Of a stretch of DNA of 64,000 nt, positions 51,667-59,449 are shown piece after piece. The notes beneath the pieces are model-generated. The model saw nothing but the letters and a program-made list of their open reading frames with translations, was not told the origin of the DNA and did no database searches. Location of the stretch: the NCBI GenBank assembly GCA_030425385.1, contig JAUIAH010000021.1, positions 1 through 64,000 on the forward strand, given 5' to 3'. Numbering within the stretch: the first letter of the stretch is position 1; the number at the start of each line of letters is the position of its first letter. The DNA comes from Verrucomicrobiia bacterium. GTDB lineage: Bacteria; Verrucomicrobiota; Verrucomicrobiia; Verrucomicrobiales; DEV007. The translations under genes were made by a program, and so were the position numbers.

Positions 51667-52262
51667 GCCAGAGCCTCGATATAAGGAACCATGATCTTTT
51701 CCATTCGATTCATCGCCGCGTGCTTAAGAATTTCTGCTGGTTTCGCGTGATCATGTACGACCTCGCGCAGGGCTTCGATACAGAGTTCGAGTCCGAGTTT
51801 CCTCCGATGCTTGAAGCAATCAGCCACCGTGCGAGCTGGTGTCGTGATTCTAACAGGCACTCCATTTAGTTCGTGAGTCTCGACTCCTGCTTTGAAGGCC
51901 CGTGGCAGGCTTGTGCGGACAATCGAAATCGGGGGATAGTCGATCTTCGGAGTCACCGCGTTGATCTTCAGTTGAACCCAAACGGCATGTGCTTGATGAG
52001 TTCCGATTTGGTGGAAATTGAGAGCGCTAATGAGGACGATCACTCCCTGTGGAATTCGAGCTGCAACCTCTGAAAGAGACTGATGCTCATCTAGCTCTGA
52101 GCCTGGGCGTCGATAGAGCCCCCGTTCGATACGTTCAAGATGTCCTTGCTTAACCGCCCGGGATAGAGTTGCTGTTGAAATGCCGGACTCGCGAGCCTCT
52201 TTGGCACGGAGAAGCGGCCTCTTTCGAGACAGATCAGTGAGGATCTCCATCTGATTTGGCAT
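51663..52262 (-). CDS. abiEi: AbiEi-family transcriptional antitoxin
   Basis: 199 residues with an N-terminal winged-helix (about 10-55; LRAKEARESGISTATLSRAV and IERGLYRRPG) and a C-terminal AbiEi antitoxin domain (about 60-190; VIVLISALNFHQIGTHQAHAV). In the family it binds inverted repeats in its own promoter and neutralises AbiEii without stable contact. Promoter and operator are visible upstream (52280-52314). Confidence 0.88.
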   Translation of the reverse strand: MPNQMEILTDLSRKRPLLRAKEARESGISTATLSRAVKQGHLERIERGLYRRPGSELDEHQSLSEVAARIPQGVIVLISALNFHQIGTHQAHAVWVQLKINAVTPKIDYPPISIVRTSLPRAFKAGVETHELNGVPVRITTPARTVADCFKHRRKLGLELCIEALREVVHDHAKPAEILKHAAMNRMEKIMVPYIEALA

Positions 52263-52279
52263 GGTTCTGGTCGAAATTC

Positions 52280-52314
52280 AAGGTAATTATACCTTAACTA
52301 CCTTGTTTTTGCAA
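52280..52314 (-). promoter_or_regulatory. abiE promoter with overlapping operator
   Basis: On the minus strand TTGCAA (52309-52314) and a perfect TATAAT (52286-52291) are 17 bases apart. Half-sites AAGGTA at 52280-52285 and its complement TACCTT at 52290-52295 and again at 52299-52304 overlap the -10 box, as expected for AbiEi autoregulation. Confidence 0.75.
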
Positions 52315-52444
52315 CTGACCAGACACATCGTCGCTGCCCCCAGGATTGGTCGCTGATCGGATCGACTGTAGAACAGAAGAATCGACAGACATTTGGGAGG
52401 TGGGCTGCTCGAAGATTATTGATCATCGGCAAGGAAGGCGATCC

Positions 52445-53941
52445 TCAAGGGATAAGGGATTTTAGGTACGCGACGGGGTCATTTGCAAGAGCGGTGACCG
52501 CCCAAAGCAGTATTATCAAAGTCAGAATCCAGAAGCCTGAGATGATGACCTGGCGCCTTGAACAGCTAGACAGCATAGGCTTTAGATCCTCCTCTTCAGA
52601 GAAGACTCTAGACAGATCCTCTGGGCAGAAGAGATCGGAGTATCGCTTCTTAAGTCTTAGAAAAGACTCTCTAATTCGCTCTTTAGAGCTATTGATGGAT
52701 ATATTTGTGCTTATCAGGAAAACTAGCGAAACGATTCCGAAAGCATAAGACAAGACCAGCACTTCTTTCCCGACAAATTCACTGAACTGTGTTCCTTGTC
52801 CAGATTGACTGATGATCACGGTCACGAAAAAAGTAATCATTGCGATTACAGATCCGCTGAATGTTTTTGTGAGACTATCGACTTTTTCATCCATTTGATT
52901 TTTCACAGAGTCCAGGTAGTCAGTGACCCGATTCTTGAGATCTATGTAGCGTGAGATATTCTCCTTTAAATACAGTTCATAACCGCTCCGGGCCGAGTGC
53001 AAGACTGCATCATCAAACTCCAATGAAGTTCTAAGTGAAATAATGTTTCGCAACAATCCAGCCTTGTCACTGATCTCTCCACCTGAATACAACCAAGAAA
53101 AAATGCTATAGCATGACTGCACAGTGCCGATATCGTCGTTTGAACTGCCAACTCGGCTGTCGAGAACACGCACTCCTCTAAATCTACCGTGAAGAGCCTT
53201 ACCGCCATCTTCAAATCGGCAATGATCGGCCACAGCGATAACCATGGACGATCTAAGCAAACTGTTAAACAAACTTGTTGCTACTTTGTTCTTGGCTGGT
53301 TCAACGAGCACTAGGTCGTAGGGCGAAACGGCGACCGTTGAAGCATCCGAAAAATTGACTAGATCGGATTGTCTCAGCAAGAGAGATTGCCTATCAAACG
53401 GTTGATAAGAATGGGCATCCGGTTGAAAACTGTTGAAACGTACCGTTGGGGTTCCCCACGGTATAGCTCCTTCAACCTGTTCATTCAAATAGATGCATCC
53501 GTGTTTAGCAATAGCATCCGAAATCCACGACAGCTGTTCTTTCAGCGAGAGCTTCGTCAGCCAATCAAAGAACTCGCGCTCAGAATAGATGCTGGCAGCG
53601 CCTTCAGTATCGAAAGACTTGGAGATCGAAATCTCGACAGTGATTCCTTCATCCCCGTCAGCGGCTTCACATACTGAATACAAAGCCGAAAGTTGCGATT
53701 CGAGCTGGTCCATATGGCTGCTGCTACAAGTCGCTCCATCAAGGGCCCCGACTCTTACAACAACATTAACTTTGTCTCTTCTCGGAAACGAAAAAAGGAA
53801 ACTCCTTAAATCGCTTGCCTCAATTCCGCTTTCTAAGTGATCAAGACTAAAACTTGCATTCACACGAACCGAATCTTCTTCGATTGCTTCGATCTGGGCT
53901 TTCGAAGAAAATACTCCGGCAATCTCTTGAAGGCTAGGCAT
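52445..53941 (-). CDS. Hypothetical protein with three C-terminal transmembrane helices
   Basis: 498 residues from the ATG at 53941, which gives an 8-base overlap with the upstream NdpA-like gene; the longer start at 54070 lies far inside that gene and is rejected. Residues 1-320 are soluble, alpha/beta in composition, with no family recognised. A helical, charged stretch (about 325-360) precedes three hydrophobic helices at about 363-379, 393-414 and 464-485, so the protein is a membrane-anchored effector-type arrangement. Paired with the NdpA-like gene in one transcript. AT-rich. Function unknown; a membrane-disrupting or phage-sensing role is speculation from context. Confidence 0.75.
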   Translation of the reverse strand: MPSLQEIAGVFSSKAQIEAIEEDSVRVNASFSLDHLESGIEASDLRSFLFSFPRRDKVNVVVRVGALDGATCSSSHMDQLESQLSALYSVCEAADGDEGITVEISISKSFDTEGAASIYSEREFFDWLTKLSLKEQLSWISDAIAKHGCIYLNEQVEGAIPWGTPTVRFNSFQPDAHSYQPFDRQSLLLRQSDLVNFSDASTVAVSPYDLVLVEPAKNKVATSLFNSLLRSSMVIAVADHCRFEDGGKALHGRFRGVRVLDSRVGSSNDDIGTVQSCYSIFSWLYSGGEISDKAGLLRNIISLRTSLEFDDAVLHSARSGYELYLKENISRYIDLKNRVTDYLDSVKNQMDEKVDSLTKTFSGSVIAMITFFVTVIISQSGQGTQFSEFVGKEVLVLSYAFGIVSLVFLISTNISINSSKERIRESFLRLKKRYSDLFCPEDLSRVFSEEEDLKPMLSSCSRRQVIISGFWILTLIILLWAVTALANDPVAYLKSLIP

Positions 53942-55025
53942 CTGTGGTTTGGTTTTCGGATTGCCCTTGCTGATCGATTTCTGGCGCCACTGCAGGAGCT
54001 TCATCTTCGTGAAAGTAATCGTATCCGACTTCGGATAGGATCTTGATTCCCTTTCTTCCAGACTCAACAAATGGTTCTATTACCGCTCCGGGGTCAAAAT
54101 CTGGTTTAAGATGAAGATCGACACTATCAGACAAAGGGATCACTTGTTTGAACACTGCACGGCTCTTCACTTTCGAAATATCTATTCCGAAGTTCGTATC
54201 GAATTTCCCCGATTCCGACAGCTTCTCTATAGCGCTGTTAAGCGGATCTAAATCGAGATCTGGCGCTGAAGAAACGTAGTGTTCGGTTAGCGCCTCTTTC
54301 AAGTCACCGAAAGAAAAATCAGTTCGACCTCGAAAATACTCGACCATCCGGTTTCGAATCTTGAGATGATCAGCCTTTGATTTTTTCCCAAGCTTACTCG
54401 CAATGATTTTATCGACCGCGTTGAAAGCTGCGGTCGTGTTCTCTTCGTCAGATCTTACAGGATCAAGTTCCAAAAAATCCTGCCACCAAAAGGACGCAAT
54501 CCCACTATTTGAATCGGCGAGCAGCATTTCCGAAAACTTGCCATCCTCTCCATTACTTTTTCCAAGAGCAGCTTTCAATACCTGCTTCTCAAACGGGAGC
54601 CCCACTCTCCGCTTAAACTCTTCCAGTCCCAGGAATTCCGAGTGCTCAATCTTCGCGAGAAGCACTCGATCAGAGAGCTCGCCTTCTATCCTAAAGTGAC
54701 AGTTGAGAAGACTTCCTTTTTGCAGTTTGGTCATCCTTACTCTGTCCTGAGTTTGCCGCTGTGTCCGATGGAGGCGGGATGCAATGGTTTCGGCGGAGGA
54801 CGCGGCGTCATTTCCTTCAACGATACCTTCGATCTCTTTCTTCACCTGCAGAGTTTCGCTTGGGAAGCGGTACTGTCGTGTCGAGTTTGATCCCTCAAGT
54901 GCCAGAACCAAGGTCTGAACGTAGTCTTCCACATTCTCAGTCTCATCCAGCAGCTGCAATTCAGGTTCCTCTTTGTCAGGATCCAGCGTATGAATTGCCA
55001 TAAATACTGAGTCTATTCTAGCCAT
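53934..55025 (-). CDS. Nucleoid-associated protein, NdpA/YejK-like
   Basis: 363 residues. The beginning (MARIDSVFMAIHTLDPDKEE) and the segments LLAKIEHSEF and NSGIASFWWQDFLELDP, together with the C-terminal helical part and the final VESGRKGIKILSEV, resemble the nucleoid-associated NA37 family (NdpA/YejK of E. coli, 335 residues) in order and length. The match is from remembered sequence and not very high. NdpA proteins bind the chromosome. Overlaps the membrane-protein gene by 8 bases. An alternative would be a DUF4868-type protein, as in Kiwa KwaB, which also pairs with a membrane protein; I see no clear evidence for it. Confidence 0.55.
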   Translation of the reverse strand: MARIDSVFMAIHTLDPDKEEPELQLLDETENVEDYVQTLVLALEGSNSTRQYRFPSETLQVKKEIEGIVEGNDAASSAETIASRLHRTQRQTQDRVRMTKLQKGSLLNCHFRIEGELSDRVLLAKIEHSEFLGLEEFKRRVGLPFEKQVLKAALGKSNGEDGKFSEMLLADSNSGIASFWWQDFLELDPVRSDEENTTAAFNAVDKIIASKLGKKSKADHLKIRNRMVEYFRGRTDFSFGDLKEALTEHYVSSAPDLDLDPLNSAIEKLSESGKFDTNFGIDISKVKSRAVFKQVIPLSDSVDLHLKPDFDPGAVIEPFVESGRKGIKILSEVGYDYFHEDEAPAVAPEIDQQGQSENQTTDA

Positions 55026-55180
55026 TTACTCTATTCTTGAAGTTATCCAACAACTTAACCAGCATGGAGTCATGAGTGTGGTTGATCCCGAATCACTGCA
55101 ATCGCATCCTTTCCCATCTAATAGGTTCCGCCGAAGATTGCTAACATAAACCTGACATTTCTATCCGTTTGACGAGATCT
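55026..55180. other. Gap between the NdpA pair and the QueC-like operon
   Basis: About 155 bases on the minus strand; likely contains the promoter of the NdpA/membrane pair. No gene is seen. Confidence 0.5.
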
Positions 55181-55861
55181 CTATTTGGCGCGCGATCCCA
55201 CTACGAGACCTCCCAATCCCATGAATCTATCCTCGCCGGGGAAAATGCCAGGAATCGAGCGCTGGCCCGTGAGGCCTAGAGGGCAAAACGACAGCTCAAG
55301 TGCCTCAGCGACTATCGAGGCACCACCGAGTAGCACGCCTGCATCTCTCCACAAGAGACTTTCTCCATGCTCGTAGTGACTACCTACCTTCTCCGTGTCG
55401 CCAGCGAACATCAAGACTGTCCCCTGTTGAGGATCGAGAACTTTGGCGACGTCTGATCGAAGCTGTCGGACAAGCTCGCTCTCTGGCAATGTGCTCAAAG
55501 AATGGCTGATTGGCTCGTATCTGGCGAATTCTGGTGCCTGTCCAGTCGGCCGCGCGACCAGAATCTCGATCGCGTGACATCCGCCAGCCGAAGGGAAAGA
55601 TCTTCTTTCCCAGGAGCCACCAATTCCGCGAGGTCGAATCTCTTTCGTTTTGGAGACACTCCAGAGGAAACGAGAGAGCTGTGTAAGAGAAATCTCTCCA
55701 AAGCTCCTCGCTGAGCGTCGTCTCATGATCGTTTCCTCGATCGGAAAGCAGTGCTCAAGATCCAGACTCTGAAGAGGTGTGATTCCCAAGGTTGGGAACT
55801 CAGGTGGATTGAATCGTAGCGGGGCACTGCGGGGCACGGGCTCACGTAAGATAGTTCTCAT
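55181..55861 (-). CDS. SagB-type nitroreductase-family protein
   Basis: 226 residues from the ATG at 55861, which overlaps the 3' end of the QueC gene by 20 bases. Features of the flavin-dependent SagB/thiazole-oxazole dehydrogenase branch: RRSARSFGEISLTQLSRFLW, FPSAGGCHAIEILVAR and WRDAGVLLGGASIVAEALEL followed by GLGGLVVG. These proteins usually oxidise azoline heterocycles with FMN. Here no cyclodehydratase (SagC/D) is nearby, so the substrate must be other. In this operon a flavin enzyme acting on a deazaguanine or modified protein is possible, an inference. Confidence 0.75.
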   Translation of the reverse strand: MRTILREPVPRSAPLRFNPPEFPTLGITPLQSLDLEHCFPIEETIMRRRSARSFGEISLTQLSRFLWSVSKTKEIRPRGIGGSWERRSFPSAGGCHAIEILVARPTGQAPEFARYEPISHSLSTLPESELVRQLRSDVAKVLDPQQGTVLMFAGDTEKVGSHYEHGESLLWRDAGVLLGGASIVAEALELSFCPLGLTGQRSIPGIFPGEDRFMGLGGLVVGSRAK

Positions 55862-56432
55862 GTAAGATCTCCCTATGTTTGTTGCAGCCACGACAATGCC
55901 CACACGCGAATTCCGCCTTGTGGCATGAATGAGTCCAAGCAAGAACTCCTTGTGTGACTTCTGATTGTTCGACTAATTCGGCTGCCGTGAGATGAAGTGA
56001 TGGTGCTTCGACAGAAATCCCTCCTTCCTGCATTCTAAACAACTTGTCGATCTGTTCGTAGAACTGAGCTGTTCCGTCAGAATGAAACGAGTCTGATGCC
56101 ACTGAACCTACAATCAGTTTCTCTATACCCAATTCAAGGGCTTTTGGTGCAGCCAATGTAAGCAAGAGTTGATTTCGAAATGGCCACCATTCTGGTGCTG
56201 GAGCTTCTGGAGTTGCTGGTTTTCCCGCCAAATCTCCAGAGCCAATACAACTGCAGTCGACAGAGATGATATGGTGATCTATCTCTAACAGAGATGCTAT
56301 TTGAGCGGATGCCCGTAGTTCACCTGCTGCCGATGCTTGGCCATAGTCGATAGTCAATGCGACCTTCGGATGTCTCCAATAGGCGAGAGCTGTGGAATCA
56401 ATTCCACCTGACAGGAGGATTGCCTCAGACAT
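55842..56432 (-). CDS. QueC-like PP-loop enzyme (7-cyano-7-deazaguanine synthase family)
   Basis: 196 residues. PP-loop LSGGIDST at 7-14, ATP-contact DYGQ at 29-32, PFRNQLL at 84-90, GSVASDSFHSDG at 109-120 and the zinc site with four cysteines (170, 177, 180, 183) are all in place; length is slightly short against about 220-230 for housekeeping QueC. The housekeeping enzyme makes preQ0; homologues in defence systems (QatC, and Cap9 of type IV CBASS) form a separate group. The operon and the missing queD/queE/queF neighbours favour a defence role here. Start overlaps the previous gene by 8 bases. Confidence 0.85.
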   Translation of the reverse strand: MSEAILLSGGIDSTALAYWRHPKVALTIDYGQASAAGELRASAQIASLLEIDHHIISVDCSCIGSGDLAGKPATPEAPAPEWWPFRNQLLLTLAAPKALELGIEKLIVGSVASDSFHSDGTAQFYEQIDKLFRMQEGGISVEAPSLHLTAAELVEQSEVTQGVLAWTHSCHKAEFACGHCRGCNKHREILHENYLT

Positions 56433-57618
56433 GAGCAGCCCAAGAAGCTCGGTAGATTGCTGTTACGAAATCCCGCTCCAAAAAACACTCGCTCCCCTCA
56501 AGCATCTTAAGGTCTTCCTGCTTCTCGTTCTGAACGAACGCTACCACCGGTTTTTCCTTTGCCTTGGCGTAACCAATTTCGAATAGAGTCCCTGCATCGA
56601 GGCCATCAACACAGGCAAAAACAAGATCGCACTTTTCGATACCTGCAATATCAGGGGCATACACATCTTTTGCGGCTCCTCTCCCAACATGATGGAGGGG
56701 TGAAAACACCTTGAATCCCTGAGAAGCTAGTGCGCGAAGAGATTCATTTATCAGCCATATCTGAGGCATCGAGAAGAACGGCCCTGCCAAATACACCTGT
56801 TTAGACTGTCCTCCATTCCACACCATTTCTTTCCTATCTTCACTGGGCGGAGAGACTCGCTTGGTTTCACAATAATTGGCAGTATGCAGGGAGGCCAAAC
56901 GCGCCGCCTCGACCGGGTCTTGACCGTGCACCGCCCAGTGCACCGCAAAAGCACCGGCGAAAACGTCTCCAGACCCTATCGGCCACACCGACTTAGTTTC
57001 GTACGCAGGCACACGCTCAGTTCCTTCAATTGTCGAGACAATAGCTCCTCGGCTCCCACATTTCAGGACGGCGACTTCACATTGCTTCGAGCTTATGAGG
57101 TGCTCGGCTATTTGAACGGGATCCACACAATTCGTAAGCCGCCTTCCTTCTGCACTGTTACACACGATCGCGAGCGAATCTGCAGACGATCCTGTCAAAC
57201 TGAACGCTTCGGGATCGTGAGGATTCTGCGGATCGTAGACAACTCGTTTCCCTCTAACAGAGACATTTGCTTCCAGCATACCAAATGCCATGACCGCTTC
57301 GCCTTCCACCTCAATCTTGGTGGATCGCTCTGCGCTTGATACTGGGGCTGTTGGGAAAATGTTAGGCGTAGACAGGCCATGGACATATTCGAAGAGATGT
57401 GTGCGGTCGATCTCATGTGGTGAAGTGTATATCCCAAGCTCGTGGCATCGTGCATCGAGTGCTGGCCGCTGGTCACTGCAAATGCAAGTGTGGTAGTTGA
57501 CCTCAGCGTTCAGCGTTCGCGCCACCGCTGCGGCTCGGAGCCCCGACCCAAACACTTCGTTCCACTCAGGAAACTGGCACCGTTCCACATAGGTGCCTCC
57601 TACCACTTCGAGTTTCAT
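56425..57618 (-). CDS. PfkB-type kinase fused to nucleoside 2-deoxyribosyltransferase
   Basis: 397 residues. Residues 1-260 form a ribokinase/PfkB fold (early PfkB start LEVVGGTYVERCQFPEW, adenine motif PIGSGDVFAGAFA, Asp218). Residues 274-395 form a nucleoside 2-deoxyribosyltransferase-like domain (VYLAGPFFSM, DIAGIEKCDLVFACVDG with Asp331, and catalytic-type Glu347 in GTLFEIGYAKA). NDRT domains and PfkB-like kinases occur as fused or neighbouring parts in nucleotide-based conflict systems; here they are one chain. It may move or remove deoxyribose/ribose or phosphorylate a nucleoside. Overlaps its neighbours by 4 and 8 bases. Confidence 0.85.
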   Translation of the reverse strand: MKLEVVGGTYVERCQFPEWNEVFGSGLRAAAVARTLNAEVNYHTCICSDQRPALDARCHELGIYTSPHEIDRTHLFEYVHGLSTPNIFPTAPVSSAERSTKIEVEGEAVMAFGMLEANVSVRGKRVVYDPQNPHDPEAFSLTGSSADSLAIVCNSAEGRRLTNCVDPVQIAEHLISSKQCEVAVLKCGSRGAIVSTIEGTERVPAYETKSVWPIGSGDVFAGAFAVHWAVHGQDPVEAARLASLHTANYCETKRVSPPSEDRKEMVWNGGQSKQVYLAGPFFSMPQIWLINESLRALASQGFKVFSPLHHVGRGAAKDVYAPDIAGIEKCDLVFACVDGLDAGTLFEIGYAKAKEKPVVAFVQNEKQEDLKMLEGSECFLERDFVTAIYRASWAAHV

Positions 57619-57953
57619 TTTGTCGGCCTGATCTCAAGCGTAACTGAGCCACCGTCTATCGAGAGCGCCGTGGCCTGGTAGTTCACGCCGCTACGTATGC
57701 AGGCTATCAGTTGAGTCATCTTGCTTGGAATCAGCGATCCGGCAACAGTGCCATCGTGTACTGCGTGGAGAGTTGGCACGGAGCCCTCATTTAGCTGCAC
57801 GTCGAGCAAGGTTCCCTCTTGAAGCTTCTCAACAACTTCAGGCACTGGCGAACTCAGCTGAGCACGCTCAATGAGCATATAGCAATCAAAACCCTCTTCG
57901 CCGCCTCCTGATGAGCCGCCGCCGTAATCGTGACTTGAACCTGATCCAGACAT
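57615..57953 (-). CDS. Small Gly/Ser-tailed protein of the QueC-like operon
   Basis: 112 residues from the ATG at 57953: a flexible Gly/Ser-rich N-terminal tail (MSGSGSSHDYGGGSSGGG) followed by a compact beta-type domain of about 90 residues (CYMLIERAQLSSPVPEVVEK, GTVAGSLIPSKMTQLIACIR and SIDGGSVTLEIRP). I do not know a name for this family, although I recall similar small proteins with Gly-rich tails in defence loci. The tail is reminiscent of the Gly/Ser-rich start of QatB, from memory and unverified. It lies between the glycosylase and the kinase fusion. A likely candidate as the protein partner or target of the QueC-like enzyme. Confidence 0.6.
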   Translation of the reverse strand: MSGSGSSHDYGGGSSGGGEEGFDCYMLIERAQLSSPVPEVVEKLQEGTLLDVQLNEGSVPTLHAVHDGTVAGSLIPSKMTQLIACIRSGVNYQATALSIDGGSVTLEIRPTK

Positions 57954-58006
57954 CCCATCTAACGATGATGTAGGAAAACAGATGGTCAAGGGGAATTAAC
58001 TATCCG

Positions 58007-58777
58007 TTAGCGGCTACTCCTGACTATCCTCGCGGAACCCAGCACTCTCATCTCCGACCAAATCATCGCGTCGAGTATTGAGAGAGGTACTTTCAGGCCC
58101 CGCGAAAAGTCTACCAGCCTCCGCTCCATACACAGGTAGTCCCGAGGCAACTTCTCATTCCCACCAAACAAGCCTGCGAACACACCCGCCCTTATAAGGT
58201 GAACATCCAGAATCGCCACCTGATTGCTAGCAAGATAGTTCCTTGTGATCCAGGACGCCGTCTTGTATCCGATTCCAGGAAATTCGACCAACCAGTTTCG
58301 TAGCCTTAGGTCGTCATTTTCTGGTGGACTGTCATCCGAGAAACGCATGAGCGACGCCGCTAGAAACTTCGATTTTTGATTGGGATAGCGGTAACGTAGA
58401 GATCTGCCGCCAACTATAACCGGTTCAATCAAAGCCTTTCTGATATCCTCTTCCGATGAACCTGGAGAGACCAATTCTCTCTCCACTAGTCGGTTGAATG
58501 CTGCAAGGCCCAACTCTGCCGGCATTCCGTAGCCTCCCAAGAGGCAGGCGCACACTTCTTCGATCAATGTTCGTCCAAGGCGGTGTTGCCTGAATCTGTT
58601 TTCAATCTCTGCGTAGGTTGCCCTCACATACCAAAAAGCAGGAGTAAAAGTTACATCCGGACGTCCCCATACAACGTTCGGAATAACGTGTTCATCAGGA
58701 TTCGGCATTTCGACTGTTCTAGTGCCAGTCTGATGATGGAGAACCAGTGATTGAGACATTGAAGTCAATATTGACAT
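58007..58777 (-). CDS. OGG-like HhH-GPD DNA glycosylase/lyase
   Basis: 256 residues from the ATG at 58777 (an ATG at 58759 is possible; the frame continues to 58864 but overlaps the divergent regulator). The helix-hairpin-helix is FPGIGYKTASW at about 166-176 with Lys172, equivalent to the catalytic Lys249 of human OGG1, and the partner Asp191 is in LDVHLIRAG, equivalent to Asp268. The set is that of a bifunctional 8-oxoguanine-type glycosylase; an OGG-like protein is a known component of type IV CBASS. It is first in the leftward operon. Possibly it acts on modified bases in invader DNA. Confidence 0.82.
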   Translation of the reverse strand: MSILTSMSQSLVLHHQTGTRTVEMPNPDEHVIPNVVWGRPDVTFTPAFWYVRATYAEIENRFRQHRLGRTLIEEVCACLLGGYGMPAELGLAAFNRLVERELVSPGSSEEDIRKALIEPVIVGGRSLRYRYPNQKSKFLAASLMRFSDDSPPENDDLRLRNWLVEFPGIGYKTASWITRNYLASNQVAILDVHLIRAGVFAGLFGGNEKLPRDYLCMERRLVDFSRGLKVPLSILDAMIWSEMRVLGSARIVRSSR

Positions 58778-58808
58778 TACTGCAAAATATGCAAGAAAAT
58801 ATGCATAT
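58778..58808. promoter_or_regulatory. Repeated AT-rich operator between the OGG-like gene and the HTH gene
   Basis: AAATATGCA occurs at 58785-58793 and 58797-58805, 12 bases apart. A third copy in the HTH gene at 58972-58980 is followed by a GCAAATATTTGC palindrome (58978-58989). The repeats lie in the 31 bases between the divergent starts, where a regulator would control both directions. Confidence 0.55.
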
Positions 58809-59138
58809 ATGACTTTCTCGGAACGTGAATCACTCGCTAAAGAGATTGTGATGCGCATGGGCAAGCAATCTTTGACTCAGCAGTTATTAGGGGAAAAAAC
58901 AGGATTAAATCAATCTCAGGTGAGTCGAATCATTCGTGGAGATTTTAAGAGATGTTCCAAGAACGTTCTAAAAATATGCAAATATTTGCGCATAGAAATA
59001 CCACTTTCAACTCCAGACAATCCTAGACTGAACGCTGCCATCTGCCGGGCGTGGGATGGTTCGAAGCAACATGAGGATGCGCTGATAGAGTTAATCGACG
59101 CAGCAGCAAGATGTAGCAACGTGCGGAGGTTGGGCTGA
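58809..59138 (+). CDS. XRE-like helix-turn-helix regulator
   Basis: 109 residues from ATG 58809. Residues about 21-60 form a Cro/C1-type HTH: SLTQQLLGEKTGLNQSQVSR with the recognition helix SQVSRIIRG. The C-terminal 50 residues have no recognised fold. Transcribed divergently from the QueC-like operon with 31 bases between starts, so most likely its repressor or activator. A comparable small HTH partner is common in defence operons. Start has no clear Shine-Dalgarno sequence. Confidence 0.72.
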   Translation: MTFSERESLAKEIVMRMGKQSLTQQLLGEKTGLNQSQVSRIIRGDFKRCSKNVLKICKYLRIEIPLSTPDNPRLNAAICRAWDGSKQHEDALIELIDAAARCSNVRRLG

Positions 59139-59143
59139 TGGCA

Positions 59144-59383
59144 CTAAAGAGGCCGCTGCTGGTCGGCTAGATTGTTCAAGTAGTCGCACATGGAGTCATA
59201 GCTGATGAGCCGAGTTCCACGAACTTGACCGCGCTTTCTCAATGACACTGACTTGATGTCACCGTCAGAGATGAGTTCGTAGAGCTTCGTTCGCGAGATT
59301 CCGAAGCGCTTGATTGCTTCAGGAATCCGTAGCCACTCGGGACGAGCTTCCTGTTCTTGTTCTAGATCTTCTTGAGTCAGCAT
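59144..59383 (-). CDS. Excisionase/AlpA-like HTH protein
   Basis: 79 residues from the ATG at 59383. MerR/AlpA-type DNA-binding motif RIPEAIKRFGISRTKLYELI at about 19-38 with the wing GDIKSVSLRKRGQVRGTRLI. Such proteins act as directionality factors for tyrosine recombinases or as regulators. The longer frame start at 59434 is not needed. Lies just after the convergent HTH gene and upstream of the transfer genes. Confidence 0.72.
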   Translation of the reverse strand: MLTQEDLEQEQEARPEWLRIPEAIKRFGISRTKLYELISDGDIKSVSLRKRGQVRGTRLISYDSMCDYLNNLADQQRPL

Positions 59384-59449
59384 CGGTTGTTTCCTGTCAT
59401 TTGTGTGATTAGTGCAAGTCATCTGATAGAGCACTTGAATCAGTCTGCT

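Noticed and set aside
58007-58864. Longer start for the OGG-like gene
   Set aside because: The frame is open to 58864, but that would overlap the divergent HTH gene and the repeats; the ATG at 58777 or 58759 is better.
55181-59138. Type IV CBASS or QatABCD
   Set aside because: Key members (CD-NTase, TGT; QatA ATPase, TatD nuclease) are not seen in the window. Right of 59.1 kb only transfer and cargo genes follow, so neither name fits.
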